Source: Diplosphaera chodatii
Taxonomy: Eukaryota; Chlorophyta; Trebouxiophyceae; Prasiolales; Stichococcaceae
Assembly (NCBI GenBank): GCA_032358165.1
Contig: JAALGY010000032.1
Span: 310,001-374,000 of the forward strand
Direction: 5' to 3'
Length of the DNA: 64,000 nt
Position 1 is the first letter of the stretch, and every line of letters starts with the position of its first letter. Made by a program: the position numbers and the translations under genes. This document shows, piece by piece, positions 21,902 through 34,525 of this stretch. Below the pieces are notes generated by a model. It was not told where the DNA came from, searched no databases, and saw only the letters and a program-made list of their open reading frames with translations.

Positions 21902-23998
21902 ATGTCTCGCAATTTTGGCTGCAATACAACAGGAGAGGACGTGCTGAAGGGTACTGACTTGACCGGAAAGACTGCGGTTGTCACAGGTAAGCACTTTGGA
22001 ACATGTTTCTCCCAACCTTCTTCATGCATGCATGCACCCACCTGCGGCTATGGGGTGGTGTTGAGCGGGCAGTCTGTGGTGATGGAGCCGTATATTGAAG
22101 CTTTCATGATGATTGCATGGCTGAATACTGGCTGGCTGCAGGTGGCAATGCTGGACTTGGCAGAGAGACCGTCAGGGTGCTCGCAGCGGCTGGCGCAGAT
22201 GTGGTGCTGACATCACGGTCGACAGAAAGGGGGCGGCAGGTTGCCAAGGAACTCGAGGCCGGCGGGGTCAAGGTATGTCAGCACACCACGACGATCCTCA
22301 CCTTTTATATCCTGAGCAATGGGCATCCCTCTGTTGCCTGGTAAGTCGAACCCAGCGCTTCGCACTACAGGGCAGCATCAGCGCCCAGCAGCTGGACCTG
22401 ACCGACCTGGCCAGCGTGCGGGCGGCAGCAGCAGACCTGCAGCGGCTGCCGCGGATCGACTACCTGATCCTCAATGCCGGCGTCATGGTGGGTGGCCACA
22501 CAGCTCGAAGGGCTACTGCCTGCGCTGTGGGCATTCCCAACAGTGCTGCACCTGCAGGAAGGAGTACTCGTCACAGTTGACATGATGGTCCGCATCATTG
22601 CTGTTCCAAGTGTGCGACACCAGCTACTGCCCCAGGACAACGCAGCCCGTGGCTGATGCTCTATTTGTCTGCAGGGGACAAAGCAGTCGTACACCAAAGA
22701 TGGATTTGAGCTGCAAATAGGTGCGGTGCGTTGGCGCGACTGGTGTCTGGTTCAGCACTCTACTGTGACGGAGTTGCTTTGGTAGACAACTGAGCAACCC
22801 GCAGCACAGTCGTGCGTAGGCTTTGCATGGCCTTGACCCAGGTGCAACACCACCACGTGCTGCATCCTGCTGAAACAGGCACAAACCACATAGGGCACTT
22901 TCAGCTGGTGACGTCCCTGCTGCCCAAGCTGCAGGCGCAGGCAAGCATGCTGCTTCATCGATGTGATGGTGGCTTCTCTGCAATTTGATGGTGACGCTAT
23001 CATAGCCACTGGTCCTGTTGGCTGAGGTAGCCAGTGAAGTCACGCGCCACCTGGCATGCAGAGCTTTCCCTCGCGTGTGGTCGTGGTCAGCTCCAAGGGT
23101 CACATCATCCAACGGGGACCGCTGCGGTTTGACGACCTGCACTATGCGCGGCGCAAGTACAATGCGTTTGGGTCATACGCCCAGTCGAAGGCGTGCAACA
23201 TCCTTTTTGCCAGCGAGCTCGCCCGCAGGTGCAATCCCCTGACACCTGTTGTGAGCCAGTGTGAGACTGCAAATTTCAAGCGCTGCTGCTTGGCCCTTTC
23301 CAAGCTTGCAGTGGCAAAAAAGCTGCATTGTGCACACCGTGAGTTATTGCCACCACTTGAGTCACAGGAGCATGCCAAATACCGAGCTGCCCTGTGTCAT
23401 GCCGTAGGTTGCAGGGCAGCAATGTGTCGGCATACTCGCTGCACCCGGGCACCATCGGCACCACCAGCATTGTGCGCCACATGGCGCCGCCTGGCAGCTG
23501 CTTCGGCCGGGTCACGGAGTTTGTGCTGGGGCTGCTGCCCAACATCGGCGACTTCAAGAGCTTGCAACAGGTACAGTCCGGCCTGACCAACGTATCAAGG
23601 TCGAAATATTGTGTTCCTGATCCATGCACACCCCAATGTGTGCCCACCAACGCAGGGTTGCTGTAACGCTGTAAATGCTTTCGACAAGCTGGCATCAGCA
23701 GTCAGCTGCAAGTAGAAGTGAGTCTGGCACAAGCAACAGCTTGTCAGTCAGCCGTGCAGGGAAAGCACAGTCGAGGTTGCCGACATGTGCAGCTTGCTCC
23801 ATGTTGCAGGGTGTGGCGACGTCAGTGTACGCAGCGACAGCGCCAGAGCTGGAGGGTCACAGCGGCGCATACCTGGAGGACTGCCGGGTCAAGCAGCCAG
23901 CCAAAACCTCGCGGGACGCGCAGCAGGCGCAGCGGCTGTGGCAGGTTACAGAGGAGCAAATAGCAGCGGCGGCAGCGCCAGGGGGCTTCAAACCCTGA
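21902..23998 (+). CDS. Short-chain dehydrogenase copy 3, intron-bearing
   Basis: Exons 21902-21986, 22142-22272, 22371-22487, 22675-22720, 22879-22940, 23062-23228, 23408-23570, 23810-23998; 960 nt, 319 aa, in frame. Classical SDR: GGNAGLG cofactor loop, ILNAGVM, RVVVVSSKGH with the catalytic Ser, YAQSKACN with Tyr and Lys, and PGGFKP at the end. Intron 5 begins CAG|GCAAGC, a GC-AG intron; the intronless neighbour reads straight across the same junction. Shares its first five intron positions with copy 1, which has additional introns in the second half. Probable cytosolic or membrane-associated oxidoreductase; substrate not inferable. Confidence 0.9.
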
Positions 23999-24505
23999 TG
24001 TTGTTGTTGAGCGGACATCCGCGGGAAAACGGTTATAGCAGAGTTGGTTGTTTCGCAGCCAGATTATGAGTGGGATCAGTCCCTTGTAGGAGGGTGGTGC
24101 CATCTTGGCTTGCTGCACCGCATACAATAGCACCCTTAGGCTGCACAACAGCCCGTCGTGGCCTAACAGCAACCGATCGTCGCAGAAGCAAGGCCCTGCA
24201 CCAGGCATTTTGGAAGCAAGGCATAGAAATACCGTGCTTCTGGGCTCTGACACGAACCAGCATTGTTGCATTCCAGGATCTGTACTGGCATGCAAGCCGT
24301 ACAGCTAGAGATGCCACGTGGCCATATCATGACTCAGCCCCCCAGGTTGACACCACCAGTGACGCCTCTTGCTTCTGCAAGTTTAAGCACTACACACTGC
24401 GCCTGCTTCACATGTTTAGGACACAGCTGGTCTGCTGAGTGGCGTATGGTCGCCAGGCAAAGTTTGCCCAGGGATTGCACACAGGACCTCCTCTGACTGT
24501 GCAGC
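23999..24505. other. Intergenic region
   Basis: 3' flank of SDR copy 3 and promoter side of the transporter. No exon or repeat recognised. Confidence 0.5.
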
Positions 24506-27500
24506 ATGTCGAAGGCGGGCAAGCGGTCGGCGCGGTATGGATGCAGCGACATCTTTGGGCTGGGAGAGCCTGGGCGCCCCATTGCCGGCGACTTCAAGGA
24601 GTACTTCATGAACCTGCTGCACACGCCGCAGAACTTCATCCGCCGCGCCCGTGTGCGGCACACCATAGAGATTGATGAGCTCTCGGGCCACGCCATCAAC
24701 GTGTCGTCGCACACGACAGCCAAGACGGGCGACCTGAAGAAGGAGCTCAACTGGTGAGTGCGTTCGCAGGCTGCATGCATGGCGGGGGGCACCGGCGCGG
24801 TGCATGGCAAACTTGAAAGGGGGCCTGCAAGACCTGAGCAAACCCCGACCGCTCTGACTCTGTGTCAGTATGCAGTCTTACTTGCACAGCTTCAGGTTGT
24901 CACTAGACGGCCCGCGGTCTCTGCTGAAATTCATTACGTCCAGTGCAAACAGCATGCCGCCCGAGACCCGCTCTTTAAATACCAGGCTGCCTGGACGCTT
25001 TCGCAACAAACCTAGTGCCTGCTTGTTTAGCTGCGGCGGCGGCTCTCCGGCCCGTTGCCGCGCGTCGTTAAATAGTCATCCCTGTCGGACTTTTTCGTCA
25101 CCGTGGGTGTTTCTTTGAGCACCTGCCATACGGCTGCGGATTGCACAGAGCAGAGTTCAGCGTCGGCGCCGGTCAGATTGCGCGCCGCGATCGTCCTGCC
25201 CTGCTGGCACCGAAGCAGAAGCAGGCCACCCATGTGACCTATGTGGCGGTGCAAACCAGCACTCCCGACAGGCCGCACAGTTGCGGCCAACAGCCGGAGT
25301 GCTGGCTAGCAGTCTAGGAAGTGTCTTTGGCCGGCGGCAGCGGTGTATGATGGGCGCTTCAGTGCAGTTCGTGACGTTGTTTGTCATGGATGGCTTCAAG
25401 CCCGAGCAGGTGCAAGACATGTCAGTGCTGCCCCTGCAGCACCATGTCCGCCGTATCGGATGCTCTGCGGAAGTGAATTCCATGAGCACCCCGGGGCTTA
25501 CGGGTTGGAACATCCGTTCCGGGCAGCGCCATGCTGCACTTTGCCCAGGTGTGCTTGTGGGGCGGACTTACTGCAGCAACGGCAAGACCCTCACGTTATC
25601 TCTGTGCGCTTCACAGGTTCGACCTCACCAACGTCGGCATTGGCATCATCCTAGGAGCCGGCGTGTTTGTGACGACTGGCACCGTTGCCAACGGCTATGC
25701 CGGGTGTGCGCTCCATGGCTGCTGCCAGGCTTGCAAGATCGCTGCATGGCATATGGTGATGCTGCGGCAGCAGTTGCATGCATTGCACGCACGAATCTGA
25801 AGCAGCACTGGGGCTGACGGTGCATTTCGAGACACTGCAGAGGCGCAACGCTGCTGTCCTTTGCGATCGCGGGGCTGTCTGCGATGCTGTCGGCGCTGTG
25901 CTACTGTGAGTCGTGTGTGGCGCGATGGCATGCGTGCTGGTGTGTCTAGTACCATGTGCACGTCTATTGAGCATATGCTGCCTGTGTAGATGTGCTGAGC
26001 GCTGTGCGTGTTGGGAATCCGCAGCCGAGTATGCGGTGGACTACCCAATCGCCGGCGGCAGCTTCACCTTCATGCTGCAAACGTTCGGCGAGTTTCCCGG
26101 CTGGTGAGCAGCATGGGCACCGGCAGCTGCAGTGCACCGCTGCGTGTGCACGGTGCTCTGCAGCGCCACCTGCTGCCATGTCCTGGCACGCCGTGCCTCG
26201 AGGTGCCGGCGCCCAGCCTGTGTCTAGAGGGAGCTTGAATGACCGTGGGCATGCTGCTGCAGGGTGGCCGCAGCCAACATCGTGTTCAACTACGTCTTGG
26301 CGAACGCCGCCGTCGCGCGTTCCTTCTCTGGCTACTTCGCCAGTCTGTGTGACCAGGTCAGTACATTTGCAGTGCTGACTTGCAGAGTCGACATGCAGCA
26401 GCAGGCAGCGTCAAGATCAGCAGCCGTGTCCAGAGCAGCGCTGCTGCCCACCCGCAGCAAGCTGGGAGTTGCAGCCCTGCTGCAGACATGGCGAGCCGTC
26501 AGTGGTCGGCCCTTTCGGAAGCAGCCTTTGAGTGGTGGTGTTGTGGTGCGTCGCAGTCGCCGGAGTTCTTCGACGTCCCGGCTCGGGGCTACATCCTGGA
26601 CTTTTGGGCGTTTGGCCTCATCCTGGTGCTGTCGCTGCTGCTGTGCTGGGGCATCAAGGAGACCAAGACGTTCAACAACGGTGCGCCAGCCGCGAGCCAT
26701 GTGAAGCTGGTCCCTTGGCTCCATGTAGCAAGAACAGGCACTAGTCAGCAGTTGCCAGCCGGGTGGGAACCTCAAATGACATCACGCAGCAGACTGCGGC
26801 CAGGAATGTATAGGTGTGCCAGGAGCAGGTCTGACTGATTCAAACTGTGGCCCTGCAGTGGTGACGGTGGTCCATGTGGGCGTCGTCATCTTCATCATCA
26901 TCGCCGGGCTGACGCAGGCCAAGGGCAGCAACTTCATCCAGGGCGGGTGCGGAAGCTCCGTGAATGTCTGCTTCCCACTTCCTGCCTAGCACTCCTGATT
27001 GGCGTGATGACTTCCATGTCTTGCACAACATTGCAGGCAAGCTCGCAGCAACGCTGCACCGGGCTTCACATGGCTGCGCTACCTGCTCAGTACGTCAAAA
27101 TGCACCATCCCGAGCTAACATGCACGTTTCCCCGCCTCCACAGCTTTGCTCCCTTTGGCGCGCGGGGCGTCTTCAACGGCGCCTCGCTGCTGTTCTTCTC
27201 CTACGTCGGCTTCGACGCCATCGCCACCACCGCCGAGGAGGTCAAGAACCCCGGCCGCGACATCCCCATAGGTGTGCAACCAGGCGGTCAATTCTGTTAT
27301 GCGCTCTCTTCGTTCAAGTTCCTCGCCACCACCGGCGATGAGTGCAGTCAGAGGCCTCATCACGGCGGTAGTATGTGCATCAGAAGGGCCTGCAGCCGCA
27401 GGCTGTTTACTTTCTGCTGGCTCCCAGTGCTGCTGATGCATCAAATGTGGCTGTGCTGGCCCTGTGACATGTGCCGTGCACCTGCTGCATGGTGTGCAGT

Positions 27501-30452
27501 ATGGCATACCTGCTGTAAGGAGCACTGCCCTCTTGTGGGGAGGGCATGCTGCGGATGAAGTTTAGGTGCAAGCTGCGCCACACCTTTGTGATGTTGCTCT
27601 GTCTGCGGGGTTGCTGACATAGATGTGATAGGTCCTGCTTAGACAGTTTGCCATAAGAGCGCTAATTTATGCATGACAGGGTGTGTCGCCTGCTGCAGGC
27701 ATGTCGCTGGCGCTCATCATTGTGACCACCCTGTACTTCCTGTGCTCCATCACGCTGACGCTGATGCTGCCGTACACCCTCATCTCCCCGGACGCCGCCT
27801 TCTCACAGGTACTTGCTGCTTTCTGCCCGCTGCATACTGAGGCACCCGGCATGCTGTGCCATCTGACTCTGCATGCAACATGCAGCTCCTGCAGCCAGCA
27901 GTCTCTTAAATGTATGGGGTTTGGTTCGCAGGCTTTCACTGACGTCGGGATGAAGTGGGCCTCTTACATTGTTGCGGCCGGCGCAATCATGGGTATCGTC
28001 ACTGGTGAGCCTGTTCGACTGTCCGCAAGCGTGGTCGGTCCGACCGACTGTGCGTTAGGGTTAGGGTTTAGCGTGCCAACTCAGTGCACCACTTCACACG
28101 CGCAGCTCCCTACTTGCCGGACTTTGTGAGGATGTTAGAAAGCACCGTGCCACACATTCATGCTAGCAATCGCCACCAGGTGTGCTTAGCACACCACAGT
28201 GCAGGGATTGAGGGTTCAAGTTGACCTTCCACCACCGCAGGCACTATGGTGGGGCTGCTGGCCGTGGCACGGTCCATCACAGCCCTGGGCCGCGAGCACT
28301 TCCTGCCCCCCGTGTCGGCATGGGTGCACCAGAAAACGCAGACGCCCATCATCACCACTGCCGTCTTGGGCATTATCACTGGTGAGTCTTTTGGCTTGAG
28401 CCGCTGCGCATTTCTTGCTGCTGTGTGCCTGAGGCGCTCGTGCATCAGCTTGGCCACCGTTGCTGCTGCCTCTTGCTTCGCGCCTCTACTAACACAGCTT
28501 AACGCCTCCGTCCTTTGCAGCTGTGATTGGATTGCTAACTGCGTTTGACGACCTTCTGAAGTAAGCGTCAAATTATTGCTGTCAATGTTAGGATATATTT
28601 CCCCCCTCGTTTGGCGGGGGTTTTTCGGTTTTTCTTGCACATTGCGCCTGCTTCCTACTATCCGGGGCTCATCTTCTCTTCTTGTGCTGCGCAGCCTGGT
28701 TTCCATTTGTACGCTATTCACGTGAGTCCACAGCACTGATGATCCCTTGTGCACATCGTCGCTGGGGCCTCTGAAAATAATCTCAGTGAGTGGTTAGCTT
28801 CGTCATGGTAGTCTGGACTTTGTCAAAGCCCAAGTTGGCACTGCTCTGCAGGTTCTACCTCATTGCCAACGGCATCCTGTACCGACACTGGTACCACCCT
28901 GGAGTGAACAAGCCCTGGCTCAGCATCTTCATCATGGTGTACTTCACCGCCGTATCTCTGGGTGCGCTCTTCACACAACTGCATTGTAAGCAGCATGTCG
29001 CATCTGCTGTGTGCTTATTGGCTCATGAGTCTCAGCACGTTTTTGTGGGATCATGTGACTGTCGGGTCACACGAGGGCATGGCCGCCGTCAAGGATTTGC
29101 AGAATTTGCCGATGAGCACAAAACAGGCGGAAATTATTTGTGAACTCAGACTTGTCAACTGGCTGCAGGCCTGGCGGTGTACTATCAGCTGTCCTTCGGG
29201 TGGGTGGGCCTCGCGGTGCCAGGCATCCTGTGGTTCATCGGCTGCGTCGTGCTCATGTTCATCCCCCAGGCGCGCCCGACTTAAATAGCATTCATCAGAT
29301 GCACAGATTCCCACAACTGCCATAAAATACTAAAAATAAATTAATAAAAAATGGGTCAACCTGCACAGCGTCAGTGCCACATGCCCTGATCACCTGCTGC
29401 CAACCGCCCAAATGCGCCTCAACAGAAGTTCGGCATGCCTCAACCTTGTAACCCTGAACCATCGCAGGCGTACAAGCCCAAGCGCTTCAGCGTGCCGCTG
29501 ATGCCGTGGATCCCCGCCGGCAGCATCATTCTGAATGTGAGTCCCCACATCACACCTGCTTGCAGCCTGTTGCTGCCTTGACGATGCCCTAGGCTGTGGA
29601 AGTTCATCCTCGCTGCACAGGCCATGTCTGAGAGCTTGCACACTGTCCTGCATGGCATGCATGTATCACGGCTGCGCCACTGTTGGAGCAAGCTGCTGCT
29701 GAGCAGAGCCGTGATGTGTTCCCACCACGGCCGTGAGTGTCGTGCCCGCCTGTCCATGCAGGTTTTCCTGCTCAGCACGATCGCCAGCCCCGAGTCCCAG
29801 GGCGGCCCCGGCGACCTGCCCTACAAACAATGGGGTGCGCATTGATAGGAGCTGGCTCATTCGAATCCGAAAGATCGCAACTCTTGGCCATGTGGGAAGC
29901 ATGCATCTGCTCCCCAGTCCACCGCTGCCAGAGTCCGGAGCATGCTTGTCGCCTGAGCCAGCTGTAGCAGGACCACATGGCTCGGGTTGCCCACGGCTTG
30001 TGTGCTGCCTTCCCCACGGCGCACAGCCTGCCAAGCGATACCAAGGTTATGTGCGTTCAGATCGAATTAGCTGCTGTGTGGTGGTGCAGGCGTCTTCATG
30101 GGCTGCGCCGTGGCGGTCTACATCCTGTACAGCCTGCCGGCCATTGTCACCGCCAACCGCATCGCGTGCGCCGCCTGTCCCCCCTTCTGATGATAGTCAA
30201 CTGCCTGCGGCACCTCATGCGCGTGACCACAAACAGCCTAGGTGGCAGAAAGGGTCTCCCTGCCGGGGCAACACCCAGAAACTGTTGTTGAGCTCTGTTG
30301 CATCCTGATTTGTCTGCATGATGCGCAGGGGCCTGAAGCAGGGCGCCGGCGCACAGGAGCTGGCGTACATGGAGGACGGCGGCGCTGAGTCGAAGTTCGG
30401 CACCGTCGGCAACGGCCACGACCCCGCCATCGCGCCCGTCGCCACCCACTGA
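24506..30452 (+). CDS. Cationic amino acid transporter (CAT family, APC superfamily)
   Basis: Nineteen exons: 24506-24753, 25617-25703, 25841-25905, 26025-26103, 26263-26356, 26557-26680, 26859-26946, 27144-27271, 27699-27808, 27932-28004, 28241-28381, 28521-28560, 28695-28721, 28852-28961, 29169-29269, 29468-29536, 29762-29834, 30090-30165, 30329-30452; 1857 nt, 618 aa, in frame. Family features: first membrane helix [20 protein letters not shown] with the substrate-binding glycine run, [11 protein letters not shown], the conserved [20 protein letters not shown], and about 14 hydrophobic helices, as in eukaryotic CATs. The N-terminal 80 residues and the C-terminal tail are hydrophilic, so both ends are probably cytosolic. 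Expected role: uptake or vacuolar exchange of Lys/Arg/His or broader amino acids. Oddities: a 27-nt microexon (28695-28721), and intron 15 with a GC donor. Confidence 0.93.
28055..28071 (+). repeat. Telomere-like motif in transporter intron 10
   Basis: TTAGGGTTAGGGTTTAG about 50 nt after the donor at 28005. One repeat is the 6-bp vertebrate-like form and one the 7-bp plant form. Confidence 0.8.
28601..28635 (+). other. Terminator-like hairpin inside transporter intron 12
   Basis: A run of C and a run of G separated by 9-10 nt, followed by T5, C, GG and T5. In bacteria this would read as a Rho-independent terminator; here it lies between two exons that stay in frame, so it is more likely a poly-pyrimidine-rich intron segment. 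Confidence 0.4.
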
Positions 30453-31094
30453 AGCCCGTCAGCTAGCTAGAGTGTTCCGTGCCGGTCGTGCAAGCAGCTG
30501 CAGGCCGCAGCTGCAGCACAATGCAGTGCAACGCACTTCTGGTGTTCACTGCCGCAATGCAGTTCGTCTGTGGTGGCGAGTTGTCTGGCACTGATGTGTG
30601 GCAACAGCACCACATCAGTTCTACACAAGCACTGGTCAGTGCAGCGGCGCACTGCCACGATGCTGGTGCACTGTATGACTTGATTTCGGGAACAGCAGCA
30701 CAGGGATACTCAGTTCTTCGTTCGTCTGTTTGTGGTGTCACCAGAGGCGTGCAACCACTTCGTTACATCATCCCGACACCTGTCAATACCCTGACACTCG
30801 GACGGCATGAGGTCACATCACAGTTTGGATCATCACCATCATCATCACCAAGCGTGCTACAGTGTGTCTGATCGTCTCTCTCGTACAATGAAAACCAGGG
30901 CCAACTACTACATGGTATGTGTATTTTGTCAGGGTGCTGGTAAACAACCGTCACAAAACCTTCCCAAACTGCCAACAGCATCCGCCTGTTGCTGTGCTGC
31001 GCTGAGGTGGTCGCCTCGGCCTCCGCTGCACAACCTAGATGTCTGCGCCACCAGTGATCCAAGCTGTTACGTCTGCGCCTCCAGTGACCCCAGC
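30453..31094. other. Intergenic region between convergent genes
   Basis: Holds the 3' ends of the transporter and of the isomerase gene. No further exon recognised. Confidence 0.5.
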
Positions 31095-34000
31095 TCACAA
31101 GTAGTCCCTCGGGTCTGCGACTGTGCCCGACAGCGCGGAGGCCGCCGCGGTGAAGGGCGACGCGAGGTACACCTGCCCCGCTGCCGACCCCATGCGGCCC
31201 GGGAAGTTCCTGTTGGTGGTGGAGACGCAGATCTCGGCGCCGTTCATGCGGGCAAAGGTGTCCTTCGGGCCGCCGAGGCACGCGGCGCAGCTGGGGGAGG
31301 CCGGCGGCACGCAGCCCGCCGCCGTGAAGACCTCCGCTGCCGTCTTGCCGTCGCACCCGGGCACCGGCTGGCCGTACACGTCCGCCCAGACCTTCTGCGT
31401 GGCGGGCACGAGGAAGGTGGGCACCTTGACCTGCCCGCCCGCCCGGTGCAGCAGCTGCGCCGCCGCCTGGAAGTCCTCCGTCTTGCCGCCCGTGCACGAC
31501 CTGGTGGCAGCCAGCCAGGTGTCTCGCACATGTGACAACAATCAAGGAGAGTGCTGTGAAGCACAGGTGATGCAGCCACTGCAGCTGCAAAGCGGCTCAT
31601 TGCCCCGGTACAGCAGACCGGCAGGCACACCCAGTGTACAGGCAGTCGATAGACGGTGGGAGAGCCGATGTCGCACGGCCTTGACGGTAAACAGCCACCA
31701 AGGGCATCCGCCCTTCCGGTCGTCGCGCCTCACCCGATGTACACGCGGTCGATGGCGGTGGAGGAGCACTCGCGCGCCGTCTTGCGGTTGTCCGGCGAGT
31801 GGGGCGCCGCCACCAGCGGCTCCAGCTTGCTGACGTCAATCCTGCAGTCCGAATATTTTACATATTTTACTGAGGATAAACAAATCGACCGCCATGCACT
31901 CATACTCGCATTTACGGCATTTACGACAAACATGATGGTGTGCACCAGACCAGGCGCCCGCCAACAAGCACGGCTGACTGTGCCGCCTGGGTCAGGGAGG
32001 CAGGGCTGGCAGCTGGGCTTCACCTGTGCTCCTCCACGAAGGCGGCGGTGTCGTCGGAGTAGTGCGTCTCGAACTCAGCGCCCGTCCGCTCCCGCACATA
32101 CTTGAACGTCGTCTCGTCCGCCGGGCACACCCCTGCAGGTGGCAACCCAGCAAAACCTGGTGGTGAATGTACGTGGAGGTTGTACATGGAGACAAGGGAT
32201 GTTATGGCAAGAGCATTCATATGAGCTGGCGCCCAGGCAGAGTCGAGCGGCGGATCGCCATGCCGCAGACATGCCCCACAAAAATGCCTCGTATGCAGAG
32301 CAGGTAGTGCTTGCGCTGGTGCGGTTCCACTGCACCCTACGTGCTGTCAGTGCGCACTGAACGACCTGATCCGCCAGTGAGCACCGTCATCTGTCAGCAG
32401 CCAGCTCAGGTGCATCGGGGTCCAGAACCGAGCGCGGGCGCACCGTTCTTGCCGCCGGCCTCGACGACCATGTTGCACAGCGTCATGCGGTCCTCCATGG
32501 TCATCGCCTCCACCACGGGGCCCACAAACTCCATGGAGCGGTACGTGGCGCCCGCCACGCTGATGTCGCCAATGATCTGCAGGCAATATGTCGTGAGTCA
32601 GTAAAGCCCTCATGCTGCATTAGTCGCACCACTGCCAAGCACAGCGCGCTGAGAAGCGCTGCCCACAGCCCTCGATGCATTGCTGAGGAGCGCAGAGAGC
32701 ATCGCTGCGCTACAGTGCGACAGGTTCATGCACATGGCGGCCAAGCTGCGGCCAAGTGTGCGTGTGGGTGCGTCCGAGTGGATGGCAGCTGAATAATCAT
32801 TATTCAATTAAAAACATTTAATCGAGAATATTTAGGATAAAATGAAATAAATATTTTTTCGTAATCTAATTGAATTGCAAAATTTCCATTTGATTGTATG
32901 ACGCTGCGTCCCACCTGCAGGATGATGTCCTTGGCGAGCAGGTAGGGCGGCATCTCGCCGTCCAGGTAGAACCGCATGCTGGGCGGCACCTGCGGCAGGC
33001 GGGTGCAGCGTCACGAGAGATAAAGTTGGAGGTGGACGACGACGCCAACACCAGGACCTGTTGAGCTTGCCTCCAGCAGCCTAGAGGACGAGCCGTCGCT
33101 GATGTTGTATGGCATTGAGGCGAGTTCCTCAGCAACTGGAAGGTATGCATGTTGCAACGCCACATCAGGAGGACGTGAAACGCACCTTGATGAGCAGCTT
33201 GCCGGTGCCCAGGATGAAGCCGGCGTCCGTGTTGCCCACGCCGCTGGCAAACTGGCCGAAGGCGCCGGCGTTGCAGGTGTGGCTGTCGGTGCCGAACAGC
33301 ACCTCGCCTGTGACAACAGCACATATCACTCTTCAGCAGGATGCAGCAAGTGGTTTACCGTGCCTTCGTGCATGGCAAATGCTTCATGAGTGTGCAGATG
33401 GACACCATCAGCTGTCGGGGCAGGCTGCTCCACATCGCTGCCCTTGCATACCATCCGCAACTTTCGTGACTTTCAGTATGTGCAGAGAGCAGTAAGTGGA
33501 TTGCACCTGGCAGGCAGTGGCCCTCCTGCGCCATGGCGATGTGGCAGACGCCCTTGTAGTCGGGGTTCGCCCGGAAGTTGGAGCGGTCAGTGATGTCGTA
33601 AAAGTACTTGATGTTGTACCGCTTGCTCATGTCCCTGCACACAACCAACAGTCCTTTGCATGACGTCCAACGACAGGTCAAAGCCAGGTCTGGCAGGTCA
33701 GAGGCAGTTCAGACACTGTGAGACACAAGCAGTGCTGATGAAGCGGCGGGTGAACACGGGGGTTTGCAAATCTTGAGGCCATCCGGCTGCACCTGAGGAT
33801 GTCCACGTTGCGGTTGGCCCGGGGGTCGGACGTGAAGATGTAGTGGTCCGGGATGATGATCACCCGCTCTGGATCCCACACCTGCACAGCAACAAGCACA
33901 CCCTATCTACAGATTTGATACACAGCTGCGCAGTGACTTCATGCCAGCGGGCTGCTGCGGCACACATATTGCAGACTGGGCAGGCTTGGACAAGCTGGAA

Positions 34001-34525
34001 GCCATATTCGGAAGGCATATTCGAAAACGGAGTATGCACACAGTCGGCACAGCAGTTTGCGCCAGGTGGGCACCTCTGCATCCTCGCCGAACTCTCGTTG
34101 GAAGATGCCAAAGGTGCCCGGCCCGCACACATCGTGCGTCAGCAGCTTGTCCACGTTCGTCCAGATGTTGTCGCCCGGCCGGACCTGCCCGTTGCCGCTG
34201 TGCGCTGCCAGAATCTTCTCTGTCATGGTCATGGGGTGCTTCACCTGCAGTCAGGTGAGGGCAGGTGGGAGCAGACGCCACCATATATGCCCGACACTAC
34301 CCTGACCACCTGCACGGCGCGTGCCACCACAGAACATCCTCAGTGCTCAGGCCCCAGTTAGATTCACACCGCGCCAGTGGTGGCAGGGCTGCGGCTGGGG
34401 ACTGGGGCCTCTGTCTTTGGCGGCGAGGCGACCGCCGCTCTGCATGGAGTAATGGTCCCTCTCCGCTGCCGGCACGCTGGCGCGCCCCTGCCGCCGCTGC
34501 TGCGCTGCTGCTGCTGTGCTGACAT
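31095..34525 (-). CDS. LEUC: 3-isopropylmalate dehydratase (isomerase) large subunit, plastid
   Basis: Aconitase-family [4Fe-4S] enzyme that converts 2- to 3-isopropylmalate in leucine synthesis, working with a small subunit. Exons (minus): 34370-34525, 34074-34244, 33793-33881, 33507-33634, 33186-33307, 32915-32989, 32444-32576, 32024-32132, 31734-31841, 31095-31500; 1497 nt, 498 aa, in frame. The first exon (about 52 Gln/Arg/Ser/Ala-rich residues) looks like a plastid transit peptide. Mature protein: MTMTEKILA, VIIIPDHYIF, GTDSHTCNAGAFG, LDGEMPPYLLAKDI, YIGSCTGGKTEDF and CAACLGGP; cluster ligands are probably C366, C435 and C438. Ends like plant enzymes (TVADPRDYL). The first ATG is ambiguous: an in-frame frame continues upstream to 34612. 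Introns 6 and 8 hold AT-rich patches unlike the rest. Confidence 0.95.
32791..32900. other. AT-rich island in isomerase intron
   Basis: About 110 bp of roughly three-quarters A+T inside a region otherwise near 60% GC. It ends about 15 bp before the donor of exon 32915-32989. Smaller similar patches: 31850-31930, 29309-29352, 42708-42775, 58024-58085. Confidence 0.75.

Noticed and set aside
21313..22041. 242-codon minus-strand open frame
   Set aside because: It overlaps the first exon of SDR copy 3 in antisense and shows no domain; GC-rich DNA gives many such frames.
30763..31590. 275-codon minus-strand frame across the isomerase end
   Set aside because: Different phase from the last isomerase exon, which carries the conserved iron-sulfur and C-terminal motifs.
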